Positions 7,861 to 17,176 are shown, counted from the first letter of the stretch. The stretch is 36,902 bases of DNA from Chitinophaga pinensis (GCA_945861685.1 CAMAVO010000008.1:1-36902); one strand, 5' to 3'. Program-made: numbers and translations. Notes: generated by a model not told the origin, from the sequence alone.

Positions 7861-7887
7861 GTTTTATGTTTCGTCAATAATGAATAG

Positions 7888-10614
7888 CTACTCAGCCTGC
7901 ACTGCTATTGTAAAATAAAAAACACTTCCTTCACCTGCTTTTGATTCAACCCAGATTCTCCCGTTGTGCAGTTCCACAATTTTTTTGCAGTGCGATAAGC
8001 CAATGCCCGAACCTTTATAATTATCGCTCGAATGCAGGCGCTGGAAAAGCAGAAATATTTTTTCAAAATGTTTCCCGTCTATTCCAATTCCGTTATCTGC
8101 AAATGAAAATTCCCATTCATGCTCGCGTTTTTTTGCTTTAATATTAATTTCAGTTGCAACCTCTTTTTTTCTGAATTTAATAGCATTGCCAATCAAATTC
8201 TGAAATAACAGTTCCATCTCAATCGGGTACGCTTTCAGCACAGGAAGATTTTCAGCTATTATAACTGCCTCGCTTTCTTTTATGGAAACGTGTAAATTTT
8301 CCATTGCATGTTTCAGAATATCATTGCAATCGCTTTGTTGTAAAATAATTTTATTGCCCAGTCGTGAGTAGTCGAGTAAGGCAGTTATTAAATCGCGCAT
8401 GCGCATTGCCGATTGAGAAATAAAGCGGACATAGGTATTTGCGTTGTTGTCAAATTTTGCAGCGTACTCATCAGTGAGCAACTCTGTAAAACTGCTTATA
8501 GTGCGCAGTGGTTCCTGCAAATCATGTGATGCAATGAATGCATACTGCTCTAATTCCTTGTTTTTTATTTCCAATTGGTTATAGAAATCCCTTAGTTTTT
8601 GGTTAGTCAGTTTTCTTTCAGTAATATCTAAAACGGTTCCCCGCATATATATTGCTTTGTCATCACTATCTCTTTCAACATCACCTCTTGCTTCAATGTA
8701 TTTTATTTCCCCCTTTTTTGTAATTATTCTATATTCGGTTTCAAATTTATATACACCCTTCAAAGCTAATTCAATAGCCAGCAATACATTGCTTTTATCA
8801 TCGGGATGCAGGCAATTAACAAACAAAGAATAGGAGGATTCAATTTCTCCGGGCTCGTAGCCAAAAATTCTATACTGCTCATCCGACCATTTTTCTTTGC
8901 CCGTTGTAATATCCCATTCCCAACTCCCCAGCCTTGCAATTTTCTGGGCAATAGCAAGACTGTTTCGTGTTTTTTCTATTGAAATTTCAAATTCTTTTCG
9001 CTCGGTAATATCCTGAGTTGTTCCTTTCAGCCATATAGATTCGCCTTCTTCGTTTTTAATTATTTCGCCAAGCCCTAACAGGTGCTTGATACTTCCGTCT
9101 CCCATAATCACCCTGTGTTCATAAACAGCTGCTACCCCTGCTTCGTTTGCCAGGTTTATTGCATCATCAAGGTTTGCAATATCATCGGGATGAATTTTTT
9201 TCCGGCATACTTCAAAAAGTTTTTCAGCAGGTGTTTCCTCTACCTCAAAAATGTGATAGAGCTCATCAGACCAAAATAACGCACCGGTTTTGAGGTTAAA
9301 CTCCCAGCTACCGGTTTTTGATAATTTTTGGGCATCGTTAAGGCTCTTTCTGCTTTTCCGGTTTTCTTTTTCAATGGCTTTTCGTTCGGTTATATCAATA
9401 AGTGTAGTGAGCATGTGAGGCTCACCATCTAGTTCAATTAGTAGTGTTGAGGTAAGTATGTCAATTCTTCTGCCGGTTGAGCTCCTCAGCTTAACTTCCA
9501 CATCCTGCATGTTGTAGTTTTTTTCTTTTACATGTTCAAGAATGTCTTCTCGTTTTTTAGTGTCTATGATATTAAACTCTGCAGAAGTTTTTCCTATTAC
9601 CTGTTCTCGTGTAAGAGAAAACAATTTTAAAAACGCATTATTTGCATGAAGATAGTGCCCGTCTTTTACCCTGATAATATTGGTTGGAACCGGGCTTGAT
9701 TTGAAAAATTTAAAAAACCGTTCGTGCGAGAGTGACAATTCTTTTTCAACCTCATTGCGTTTGGCATTGACCTTATTCAGCTGCGCAGCTACATGCCAGG
9801 TAATAAAAAAGAACACAAGCATAGCATTAATTACCCCAAAGGCCACCAGCAATTCAGCATTTACATTGTAATGGTGGACAATGTAAAGAAGTTCTATTCC
9901 AAGAAAAAACGGGAAGAGTACAATTCCCGGAACCAATACACGGGCTAAGAGCCCACCCGGGTCAGAACCCGAAAAGGTGTGCATAAATCCCTGGTTGTGA
10001 TTGTAGAACATTACAGCCAAGGCAGCAATCAGAAAGCATATTGCCGTATGCACAGCCATAGGATATTTTGCAAGTAGTTCTATAAATTCGGGAATAAAAT
10101 AGACATAGCCGAGCGCAAAAAAAAGTCCGATAAGAAAAGTGCCCAGTGCCAGGTAATTTGCAATTGATTTTAAGATTATTTTTTTACTTCCGCTTAAAAT
10201 AATTGAACAGCCAAGCAGAATAAAATTCAGCGCTGTAGCCGGTGCAATTTGGCTTATGCTGCCTCGTGATTTTTCATTGAAAATTTTAGTATTAAACAGC
10301 CATTCTTCTTCTCCAATAGTTGTAGAAAAAATAATATCGGAAAGTTTTAAAACACCAATAAGGATAACAGTTGCTGCTAAAACTATACTTAGCCATTTAA
10401 ATGTATGCTTTTCTGTACTATTCTTTGTAACAAGAAAAATAGCAACTCCTGATAAAAAAAATCCGAGTGCCGTTAGTGGGTTCATAGCAACAAGCCCCGG
10501 AATGGGGCGTTTCAGAAATTCAATATCAAATTGCCAACCTAGCAGCACAAGAAAACCGACTGTAGTAATAGCTAAACCTAAAAAACCTGCTATTTTATTT
10601 TGTGTGGTTTGCAT
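7888..10614 (-). CDS. Membrane-bound multi-PAS hybrid-less sensor histidine kinase
   Basis: A 908-residue kinase. The N-terminal 260 or so residues hold about seven or eight hydrophobic segments (for example IAGFLGLAITTVGFLVLLGW and VPGIVLFPFFLGIELLYIV), an integral-membrane sensor domain of the MASE kind. Three PAS/PAC units follow (about 295-410, 420-540 and 545-665), each closing with a D-I-T-E-R-K signature. The phospho-acceptor is His697 in ASHDLQEPLRT, which is the phytochrome-like H-box, followed by NLIGNAIKF (N box), DNGIGI (G1) and GSGIGLSHCKKIVE (G2). No receiver domain is attached. It lies 25 bases after a CheY-like gene in the same direction, so those receivers are its likely partners. 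The signal is unknown. Confidence 0.92.
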   Translation of the reverse strand: MQTTQNKIAGFLGLAITTVGFLVLLGWQFDIEFLKRPIPGLVAMNPLTALGFFLSGVAIFLVTKNSTEKHTFKWLSIVLAATVILIGVLKLSDIIFSTTIGEEEWLFNTKIFNEKSRGSISQIAPATALNFILLGCSIILSGSKKIILKSIANYLALGTFLIGLFFALGYVYFIPEFIELLAKYPMAVHTAICFLIAALAVMFYNHNQGFMHTFSGSDPGGLLARVLVPGIVLFPFFLGIELLYIVHHYNVNAELLVAFGVINAMLVFFFITWHVAAQLNKVNAKRNEVEKELSLSHERFFKFFKSSPVPTNIIRVKDGHYLHANNAFLKLFSLTREQVIGKTSAEFNIIDTKKREDILEHVKEKNYNMQDVEVKLRSSTGRRIDILTSTLLIELDGEPHMLTTLIDITERKAIEKENRKSRKSLNDAQKLSKTGSWEFNLKTGALFWSDELYHIFEVEETPAEKLFEVCRKKIHPDDIANLDDAINLANEAGVAAVYEHRVIMGDGSIKHLLGLGEIIKNEEGESIWLKGTTQDITERKEFEISIEKTRNSLAIAQKIARLGSWEWDITTGKEKWSDEQYRIFGYEPGEIESSYSLFVNCLHPDDKSNVLLAIELALKGVYKFETEYRIITKKGEIKYIEARGDVERDSDDKAIYMRGTVLDITERKLTNQKLRDFYNQLEIKNKELEQYAFIASHDLQEPLRTISSFTELLTDEYAAKFDNNANTYVRFISQSAMRMRDLITALLDYSRLGNKIILQQSDCNDILKHAMENLHVSIKESEAVIIAENLPVLKAYPIEMELLFQNLIGNAIKFRKKEVATEINIKAKKREHEWEFSFADNGIGIDGKHFEKIFLLFQRLHSSDNYKGSGIGLSHCKKIVELHNGRIWVESKAGEGSVFYFTIAVQAE

Positions 10615-10639
10615 CCGACATCAAACATCGGAAATTTAA

Positions 10640-11056
10640 TCAGTAATTGTCTGAAAAATATTCGCGCAGAATTTCTTCCAGCGGTTTGCGCAAGAGCGGT
10701 TTATTCATAAAAACCGTCTTTGGGTGTTTTGTTCTTGCTCTTGCCTCATCATCGGGGTTGCGCGATGTGGTAAGAATAACAATCAACGTTCCCCAGCGTT
10801 GTTCGCGGGTCAGGTTTTTATATTCTTCCATAAATTCCCAGCCACTCATGCCGGGCATATTCAAATCAAGAAAAATAATATCGGGATGGGGATAGCTGCC
10901 TTTCTCTTCTGTTCTTAAAAACTGTAGTGCTTTATCGCCACTTGTTTCTATATGCACCTTTTCTGCACATCCTGATTCGCGTATTACTTTCTCATGAAGA
11001 AAATTAGCACCTTCAAAATCATCAACCAATAAAATCAGTTTCAGTTTTTGCTTCAT
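10640..11056 (-). CDS. CheY-like single-domain response regulator (second of two)
   Basis: A 138-residue stand-alone receiver. The acidic pocket is VDD at residues 11-13, the phospho-acceptor is Asp64 in FLDLNMPG, the switch residue lies in LTTS (95-98), and the conserved lysine is Lys119 in MNKPL. There is no output domain, so it would act by protein contact or phosphorelay. It is of the Bacteroidota type found next to PAS kinases. Its ATG overlaps the stop of the upstream receiver by four bases, and the kinase gene begins 25 bases downstream. Confidence 0.93.
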   Translation of the reverse strand: MKQKLKLILLVDDFEGANFLHEKVIRESGCAEKVHIETSGDKALQFLRTEEKGSYPHPDIIFLDLNMPGMSGWEFMEEYKNLTREQRWGTLIVILTTSRNPDDEARARTKHPKTVFMNKPLLRKPLEEILREYFSDNY

Positions 11057-11508
11057 ATTCTGCGTGCGCGCTGGTCAGTAACAGCAATAGGTTTGTTAAC
11101 CGTTTCAATGTTGAAAATCTCTGTAACTATTTTGCAAAGATTAACGGCCGTTATGGTTTTGAAATAATAATATTTCATGTCATTGGCTGCATAAGCAGAA
11201 ACATCCTGATTGGTCATGGTTGTTGCTAAATAAGCCAGCTCCGTGCGGCTTTCATTATAGTTGGGAAGTGAGCGTACCGCATCAATAAATTCATGCCCGC
11301 TCATGCCGGGCATGTTTATGTCAATAAAAATAAGGTCAGGAAAATCGTATTTTGTTTTTATGTCAGAAAGGTAAACCAGTGCGTCTTCTGCAGTTGTGAA
11401 GAAAAGCGAATCACGGGCTACATTTGCCTTTTTGACAATAAACTTATGATACTCATTGGTAGGAATATCATCATCAATGAAGACTATTTTATTCAGTCTT
11501 TTCATCAT
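11053..11508 (-). CDS. CheY-like single-domain response regulator (first of two)
   Basis: A 151-residue receiver. It shows FIDDD (residues 10-14), phospho-acceptor Asp63 in FIDINMPG, a Thr in LATTMT, and a conserved Lys in YYYFKTI. A short C-terminal tail (KPIAVTDQRARRI) follows the domain. No DNA-binding output. The first Met pair (MM) gives two equivalent starts one codon apart. It shares ATGA with the next receiver and lies 39 bases downstream of the ArsR-type gene. The receivers differ clearly in sequence, so they are not a recent duplication. Confidence 0.9.
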   Translation of the reverse strand: MMKRLNKIVFIDDDIPTNEYHKFIVKKANVARDSLFFTTAEDALVYLSDIKTKYDFPDLIFIDINMPGMSGHEFIDAVRSLPNYNESRTELAYLATTMTNQDVSAYAANDMKYYYFKTITAVNLCKIVTEIFNIETVNKPIAVTDQRARRI

Positions 11509-11547
11509 TTTTCCGGATTATACTGCTAAGTATTTTCCGGATTAATT

Positions 11548-11832
11548 TTATTGATCTTTTAAATACTTCTTTACAACCCCAAGTAAACCATAAAGCTCCC
11601 TTGAGGCAATAGAGTAATAAATAAATTTCCCGCTTCTTTTCCCTTTAATATATCCTGCTTTAGTAAGCAGCATAAGGTGGTGTGAGGTAAGCGATTGTTC
11701 TGAATCGATTTTTTTGACAACATCATTTACAGATACTTCGCCTTCTAAGTTTAATAATTCCAGAATCTGCACGCGGATGGGATGACCTCCTGCACGCAGC
11801 ACTGCTGCGATGGTTTTTTCATTGATTTGCAT
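11548..11832 (-). CDS. ArsR-family winged-helix transcriptional regulator
   Basis: A 94-residue DNA-binding protein with the ArsR layout: HPIRVQILELL, then SVNDVVKKIDSEQSLTSHHLMLLTKAGYIKGKRSGKFIYYSI with the recognition helix around SLTSHHLMLL and the beta-wing after it. It has no cysteines, so the usual thiol metal sites of ArsR/SmtB are absent; it may respond to another cue or simply bind DNA. It is the first gene of a likely four-gene minus-strand operon with two receivers and a PAS kinase. An AT-rich palindrome lies 24 bases upstream of its ATG and may be an autoregulatory operator. Confidence 0.88.
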   Translation of the reverse strand: MQINEKTIAAVLRAGGHPIRVQILELLNLEGEVSVNDVVKKIDSEQSLTSHHLMLLTKAGYIKGKRSGKFIYYSIASRELYGLLGVVKKYLKDQ

Positions 11833-11856
11833 GGTGTGTGGTGTTAAGTTAGTGTA

Positions 11857-11870
11857 AATTATTAATAATT
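11857..11870. promoter_or_regulatory. AT-rich 14-bp palindrome, possible operator of the ArsR-type gene
   Basis: AATTATTAATAATT is a perfect palindrome between the start of the ArsR-type gene and its candidate -7 box. Position and symmetry suit a homodimeric regulator, but AT-rich palindromes also arise by chance in this region. Confidence 0.3.
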
Positions 11871-11912
11871 AAATTTTCAATACAATACTATAAATATAAA
11901 GTTAATATGTTA

Positions 11913-11920
11913 CAAAATTA
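11913..11920 (-). promoter_or_regulatory. Candidate -7 box for the ArsR/two-component operon
   Basis: The minus strand reads TAATTTTG, matching TAnnTTTG, about 80 bases before the ATG at 11832. No TTG at the right distance was found, so this is tentative. Confidence 0.3.
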
Positions 11921-11996
11921 TACAAGCAAGATTATTTAATAGATAAAGTATAAATTTTTGGCGATGAATAATAGCTCTGTGGATAGGTCAAATGAT

Positions 11997-12004
11997 TACT
12001 TTTG
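11997..12004 (+). promoter_or_regulatory. -7 box (TACTTTTG) of the ABC-F gene
   Basis: TACTTTTG is an exact TAnnTTTG match ending 18 bases before the ATG at 12023. The TTG that could be read as a start at 12002 is part of this box. No clear -33 TTG was found. Confidence 0.5.
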
Positions 12005-12022
12005 CGCCCTTTCGTAAAAAAA

Positions 12023-13990
12023 ATGATTTCAGTTAACAGGCTTTCGGTTCAATTTGGTGGCAGCGACCTTTTCGATGATGTTTCTTTTCTTGTAAACTCC
12101 CGCGACCGCATTGGGCTTACTGGGAAGAACGGTGCAGGAAAATCAACCATGTTGAAAATACTGGCCAAGGAGCAGAATCCCACCGAGGGAGAAGTGGCTA
12201 TTCAGAACGATTGCACCTTGGGTTATCTTCCTCAGGAAATGCACCTGAGATTGGGCAAGACCGTTTTCGATGAAACCGAAACGGCCTTCGTTGAAGCCAA
12301 AGATCTGGAGAAAAAAATTGAGCATTATAATGAGCAGTTGGGCATTCGCACCGATTACGAAAGCGATTCCTATTCCGACCTTATTGTGAAGATGAACGAT
12401 GCCAACGAGCGCTATAACCTGATTGGTGGCTACACCATGCAGAGTGATATTGAACTGGTATTGTTCGGTTTGGGATTTGAGCGCAGCGATTTAACCCGCC
12501 TTACTGATGAGTTCAGCGGTGGATGGCGCATGCGTATTGAACTGGCAAAAATTCTGTTGCAGAAACCAAGCGTTATGTTGCTGGATGAGCCTACCAATCA
12601 CTTGGATATTGAGTCCATTCAATGGCTTGAGGATTTTTTGAAAAACTACTACGGAGCAGTGGTGCTGGTATCGCACGACAGGGCTTTCCTTGATAATATT
12701 ACCACACGTACAATTGAAATTTCGCTTGGAAAGATTTACGATTACAAAGCCAACTATTCAAAATACGTGCAATTGCGCGCAGAACGCAGGGAGCAGCAGC
12801 AGGCTGCCTTTGCCAATCAGGAAAAATATATTGAGCATACCGAGATGCTCATCAATAAATTCCGAGCAAAAGCCAGCAAGGCTTCCATGGCGCAGAGCTT
12901 AATTAAGAAGCTGGATAAGATAGACCGCATTGAAGTGGACGAAGAAGATAATGCTACGCTGCGATTCAAATTTCCGCCTGCACCCCGTTCAGGAAAAGTT
13001 TTGGTGGAAGCCGAGAACATTGCCAAGCGGTATGGAGAAAAAACCATTTTCAGCAAAGTGGATTTTATGATTGAGCGCGAAGAGCGCATTGCTTTTGTAG
13101 GTAAAAACGGTGAAGGAAAGTCAACCCTTTCAAAAATTATTGCAGGTGTTGAAACGTATGAAGGTAAGATGACCATAGGCTACAATGTGAAGATTGGTTA
13201 TTTCGCACAAAATCAGGCTGAAATTCTGGATGGAGAAAAAACAGTTTTTCAAACCATTGACGATGTGGCAGAAGGTGATGTACGCAAAAACGTGCGCAGT
13301 TTGTTAGGTTCGTTTTTGTTTGGAGGCGATGCGGTTGACAAAAAAGTAAAAGTGCTTTCGGGTGGAGAAAAAAACCGTCTTGCGCTTTGTAAATTGTTGT
13401 TGCAGCCTTACAACCTGCTTATTATGGACGAGCCCACCAACCACTTGGATATGCGCTCGAAAGAAATGCTGAAGAGTGCACTGATGAAGTATGACGGAAC
13501 GCTCATTGTTGTTTCGCACGACCGTGATTTTTTACAGGGACTAACCGATAAAGTGTATGAATTCCGCAACGGAAATATCAAAACACATATTGGTGATCTG
13601 CAGGCATTCCTTGCTTCTCGCAAAATTCAGAACCTTGCACAGTTGGAAGTAAAAGCCGCTGCCAATGGTGCTGATAAGAAAGAAAAAGAGAAGGAAAAGT
13701 TTGAATCAAAGCACGAACAGGAGGAAAAGAAAAAGCTGGAAAAAGAACTGAAGCATGCGCAAGCAGCAGTTCAGAAAAACGAAAAAGAAATTGAGCGTTT
13801 GGAGCAACTTATAAAAGAAATGGACGACAATCTGCTTGACCCTGAATTTTATAGCGAAGCACTGAAAGATGCTACTGTTTTTGAACGTTACAACGAACTC
13901 AAGAAAAATTTAGAGCGCGAAATGGAAGTCTGGGACAGACACCAAAACGCGCTCGAAAAACTGCAACTAAGTGTCGGAAACCTTACTTAG
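12023..13990 (+). CDS. ABC-F family ATPase (ribosome-associated, Uup/EttA-like)
   Basis: A 655-residue soluble protein with two ATP-binding cassettes and no membrane part. Cassette 1 has Walker A GKNGAGKST (about residues 34-42), signature FSGGWRMRIELAK and Walker B LLDEPTNHLD. Cassette 2 has GKNGEGKST, LSGGEKNRLALCK and IMDEPTNHLD. Between them is the ABC-F linker (ANQEKYIEHTEMLINKFRAKASKASMAQS). The last 100 residues are a charged coiled coil (KEKEKEKFESKHEQEEKKKLEKELKHAQ), as in Uup-type members. The family acts on ribosomes as translation factors or protects against antibiotics; the class here cannot be set. The ATG at 12023 begins the canonical MISVNRLSVQFGG. The 3' end overlaps the convergent gene by 8 bases. 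Confidence 0.95.
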   Translation: MISVNRLSVQFGGSDLFDDVSFLVNSRDRIGLTGKNGAGKSTMLKILAKEQNPTEGEVAIQNDCTLGYLPQEMHLRLGKTVFDETETAFVEAKDLEKKIEHYNEQLGIRTDYESDSYSDLIVKMNDANERYNLIGGYTMQSDIELVLFGLGFERSDLTRLTDEFSGGWRMRIELAKILLQKPSVMLLDEPTNHLDIESIQWLEDFLKNYYGAVVLVSHDRAFLDNITTRTIEISLGKIYDYKANYSKYVQLRAERREQQQAAFANQEKYIEHTEMLINKFRAKASKASMAQSLIKKLDKIDRIEVDEEDNATLRFKFPPAPRSGKVLVEAENIAKRYGEKTIFSKVDFMIEREERIAFVGKNGEGKSTLSKIIAGVETYEGKMTIGYNVKIGYFAQNQAEILDGEKTVFQTIDDVAEGDVRKNVRSLLGSFLFGGDAVDKKVKVLSGGEKNRLALCKLLLQPYNLLIMDEPTNHLDMRSKEMLKSALMKYDGTLIVVSHDRDFLQGLTDKVYEFRNGNIKTHIGDLQAFLASRKIQNLAQLEVKAAANGADKKEKEKEKFESKHEQEEKKKLEKELKHAQAAVQKNEKEIERLEQLIKEMDDNLLDPEFYSEALKDATVFERYNELKKNLEREMEVWDRHQNALEKLQLSVGNLT

Positions 13991-14240
13991 GTAAGCCCAT
14001 TGCGGTTGCATCATTCACCACAATGTAGTGGTTGTGTGAAACATCGCCCGTGTTAGTTTCCAGAAAAGAAGTTATATGCTCAAGATCATTAGCTTCCCAA
14101 ACACAAACGGCATCATCTCCTGCTGCATTAGGTAATACGCTGTGAATTTTTATTCCTTCAGGAAGATTTGGCAATGCTGCCTGTGCGCGTGTCCAGAATT
14201 CTCCCGGATTGCTGATGGTGTGTTTAACTGCGAAAAACAT
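13983..14240 (-). CDS. Small conserved hypothetical protein, 85 residues
   Basis: Not assigned to a named family. The pattern (MFFAVKHTISNPGEFW...ALPNLPEGIKIHSVLPNAAGDDAVCVWEANDLEHITSFLETNTGDVSHNHYIVVN) suggests a small alpha/beta fold of the ferredoxin-like dimeric barrel kind, but this is only an impression from strand and helix spacing. There is no signal peptide. Its stop overlaps the end of the ABC-F gene by 8 bases on the opposite strand. A TATATTTG box lies 33 bases upstream of the ATG, so it probably has its own promoter. Confidence 0.75.
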   Translation of the reverse strand: MFFAVKHTISNPGEFWTRAQAALPNLPEGIKIHSVLPNAAGDDAVCVWEANDLEHITSFLETNTGDVSHNHYIVVNDATAMGLPK

Positions 14241-14272
14241 GGTTTTGGTTTTTTAGGGGATTAATAATGTAT

Positions 14273-14280
14273 CAAATATA
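14273..14280 (-). promoter_or_regulatory. -7 box (TATATTTG) of the 85-residue gene
   Basis: The minus strand reads TATATTTG, an exact TAnnTTTG match, 33 bases before the ATG at 14240. No clear TTG at the -33 position. Confidence 0.45.
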
Positions 14281-14303
14281 CAATTTCCGGATAATTACGA
14301 AAA

Positions 14304-16080
14304 TTAAAAAAGGTTTATCCCAATCCTGAAACCAAAACGTACTGGCACGTAAATCTTGTTCCATCTGTCTGGGTCAAATCGCTTGTCGCCATTATCGTCA
14401 AAGCTGTAATTGCTATAATTGAATGTGGCATCTGTTGATGAAATATCCAGTTTGCGGTATCCTACACCCACACCAAAATAATAATCAATATGAAAAAATC
14501 CTCCAAGATTATCACCTAAGAATCCTCCAAGAATACAAAATTCGTAGCGTGTTGCAGAAGCACTGATAGTATTAAATGTCTCAGGAATCATGGTGGTAGA
14601 GTTTGTAAATGTATATGGCTCTGATGCGAAATTATATTTTGCATAGCGCGGCTGAAATCCTACATAACCAGCCATTATTTGTTTTCTTCTGCCAACACTT
14701 TTTTGTTTGCATTTTTCTTGCAAGAATTTTCAGCGTATAAGAATATTCCATCCCTTTATATTTATATGGATTAGAAGCATTATTTGAACTGCTACCTAAT
14801 TTATATTGCCCGAAACGATATTTGTCTCCTTTATCAGTGGTGTTTGAAAAGTTCACTCTGAATTCATTTACAATTCTTCCGAAACGTATATCAACACTTA
14901 CCGGATAATCATTCCATATATACATGAACGGATTGGTGGCAACAGCAACTGAAAAATTGCCGCGGGCATTTGCTTTCCTTTCAGCCCTTTCTCTGCGTTT
15001 GCGCTCTTCTTCATCACGCTGGGCTTGCAGTCTGCGTTCTTCTTCTGCTTTTCTGCGGGCTTCAGCAATTTTGCTTTTTATCTCCTGCACTTTAGCGTTA
15101 TCACCAATGAATTCAAACACTTTTTGCAGACGCTCCCACTCATATTCAGAAAAGCCAGAAGAGTACCTTTCAATAATATTTACCGCGTTTCGCGCATCTG
15201 TTTTATCTGGTTCTTTCATAGCAGATTCGGAATATTGCCAACCCGATTCAAGTGTAGGTGAACTTGCAGCTTTTGCATAATTGCCAAACCATTTATCAGA
15301 TTCGGTATATTTTTCAACAGCATATAAGGCTTTGGCCGCACGCAACATTAAACTATTGTCAGTAGTGGTCATTCCGTTTATCTTTTTTATCATTGAGTTA
15401 TTAAGTGGTCCTTCTTCATTACTTTTTTTACTTTCACTATCAATAGCAGGCCATTTCTCCAATGCAATTATCCAATGTTCTGCTTTCTCTTCTTTGCTTT
15501 TTTTAATATCATATGATCGTGCAATGTCATAGCTTATTGCCCATTCTCTATAGTAATTAAGGCCCTTTTTTACCGGCTCATATATTTTTTCAAGCTCGAA
15601 AACACGATTGTAATTATTGTTTTCATGGCCAGCCCATGCAGCAAGATAAACCATTGTAGTATACTGAGCATCCAGGGGATTTGATTCATTAAACTGTATA
15701 TGTTTTTCGCAGGAATATTGGCTTACTGCACTAAAATAAGGTCATACAGCAAATGCCTTATTCATATATTCTTCCTGTTTTTTAAAATCATCTATTTCTG
15801 AATAGAGGTAAGCGATGTTTGTATAAATCCAGGCTTTGCGGTAAGTTAATGCATCTGTATAATCCGAAGATTTTGATTCAACTACTGCAATAAGGTCAAG
15901 TGCTTCCTGGTATTTTGCAATAAGTGCAGGAATTTTTGAAGCATCAGGTTTTGCGAAGAAATCATCATCAAGTGAAGTCACCTCTTTCACTTTATCAAAT
16001 TGTTTTGTCCACTCTTCTTTTTGCGCAAAAACTAGTTGAAATGAGAATGTTAGGATGATAAAAAGTATAACTTTTTTCAT
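14304..16080 (-). pseudogene. Broken gene: exported TPR/coiled-coil protein with C-terminal outer-membrane-barrel-like region
   Basis: Reading from the ATG at 16080, a signal peptide (VILFIILTFSFQLVFAQ) and TPR-like helices run to an in-frame TGA at 15742-15744. The same frame then stays open to about 14690: more helical repeats, a highly charged stretch (ARRKAEEERRLQAQRDEEERKRRERAERKA) and beta-rich sequence (FSVAVATNPFMYIWNDYPVSVDIRFGR). Near the A6 run around 14700 the sensible protein moves to another frame and ends at 14304 with YFGVGVGYRKLD...VPVRFGFRIGINLF, typical of a barrel ending in Phe. An intact product would be about 590 residues. The two lesions (one nonsense, one shift that removing a single A would repair) suggest decay, or sequencing errors in a low-coverage assembly. 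The N-terminal 112-residue piece could still be made and exported. Confidence 0.8.
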
Positions 16081-16103
16081 AGATTTGGTTTTGATTATAA
16101 TTT

Positions 16104-16111
16104 CAAAAATA
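16104..16111 (-). promoter_or_regulatory. -7 box (TATTTTTG) upstream of the broken gene
   Basis: The minus strand reads TATTTTTG, 23 bases before the ATG at 16080, inside the 38-base gap after the epimerase gene. It suggests the broken gene had its own promoter rather than depending on read-through. Confidence 0.4.
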
Positions 16112-16118
16112 GTTTTTT

Positions 16119-17132
16119 TTACAACTCCAAACCAATTCCCGGTTTTTCAGGAGTAATGATATATCCATCAATTAACTCGGGATTTCTAAATGGATTGTTG
16201 CTGATAAGGAACGGGCCGTCCAAATCTACATAATCTGCAATTGAGGCAAGGTGAGAAGCAGCCAGAATTGCGCACGAAGTTTCGGTCATGCAACCTAACA
16301 TGATTTTCATTTTCAGTTCACGCGCGCGTACAATCATTTTATATGCTTCTGCCATTCCCGTTGATTTCATCAGCTTGATATTGATGCCGTGAAAAAATTC
16401 CGCTGATTTTTCTAAATCACCAAAACGCTTAACAGATTCATCTGCCAAAAGCGGCAGTGGACTTTTTTCTTTCAGCCACATCATATCATCGTCTAAGCAA
16501 TTTACGGGCATGGGTTGTTCCACTACTTCAAAACCATTTTCTTTAAGCATGTAAAGCATTTCAAGCGCCATGCTTTTATCATTCCAACCCTGGTTGGCAT
16601 CGGCATACAAGGGTTTATTGCATTCATTTTTTACGATGTGAACAATTTTTTCATCCTCCTTTGTTCCCAGTTTTATTTTCAGGATTTTAAAATCTTTTGC
16701 TTCTTTTATTTTTTTCGGAAGAGTGGATAGCTCATCAATTGCAATGGTATAGCTTGACTGTTTCTTCTCTGCGGTTTTTATTCCGAAAAGTTCATAGCAG
16801 GCCTTTCTTAAAATCTTCCCGACTAAATCATGCAGCGCAATATCAATGGATGCTTTGGCTGCATTATTCCCTTGCTGAGTTTTATCAACATGAGATAATA
16901 TCTTTTCTATCTCGTGTGGGGTTTCAAATTGTTCCAACTTAAGGTTGGAAAGAAATGCAATCACACTTTCCTGCGTTTCGCCATGATAGGGCGGGAGTGA
17001 GGCTTCACCGTAACCGATAATTCCTTTGTGCTCCAGCTGCGTTAAAACAATGGCTGTTGTATTGCGTGTGCCATGTGCCAACCCGAAAGGATTTTTGAGT
17101 TGCAGTGTATAAGGGCGGAAGCTGAGTTTCAA
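16119..17132 (-). CDS. Dipeptide epimerase (L-Ala-D/L-Glu epimerase-like, enolase superfamily)
   Basis: A 337-residue cytosolic enzyme of the muconate-lactonizing subgroup. It shows the KxK acid/base motif KIK (Lys152 and Lys154), the metal ligands Asp178 (YADANQGW), Glu205 (VEQPM) and Asp231 (ADES), and the opposite lysine in NIKLMKSTGM, so it appears fully active. Family members epimerise L-Ala-D-Glu from peptidoglycan turnover or other dipeptides; the precise substrate depends on loop residues I cannot judge. The start is TTG at 17132, opening directly onto the first strand (MKLSFRPYTLQLKNPFGLAHGT); no ATG exists nearby in frame. Confidence 0.92.
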   Translation of the reverse strand: MKLSFRPYTLQLKNPFGLAHGTRNTTAIVLTQLEHKGIIGYGEASLPPYHGETQESVIAFLSNLKLEQFETPHEIEKILSHVDKTQQGNNAAKASIDIALHDLVGKILRKACYELFGIKTAEKKQSSYTIAIDELSTLPKKIKEAKDFKILKIKLGTKEDEKIVHIVKNECNKPLYADANQGWNDKSMALEMLYMLKENGFEVVEQPMPVNCLDDDMMWLKEKSPLPLLADESVKRFGDLEKSAEFFHGINIKLMKSTGMAEAYKMIVRARELKMKIMLGCMTETSCAILAASHLASIADYVDLDGPFLISNNPFRNPELIDGYIITPEKPGIGLEL

Positions 17133-17176
17133 CGAATAAAATTTGCGCTAAAGTATTCAGAATTCAGGTTGACATA

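Noticed and set aside
12002-12022. TTG start of the ABC-F gene seven codons upstream
   Set aside because: The TTG is part of the TACTTTTG promoter box and the ATG at 12023 matches the family N-terminus.
15742-15744. Selenocysteine or programmed readthrough at the in-frame TGA
   Set aside because: No convincing downstream stem-loop was seen, the context (AFAV-stop-PYF) is not a redox site, and a second frameshift lies further on, which favours decay or error.
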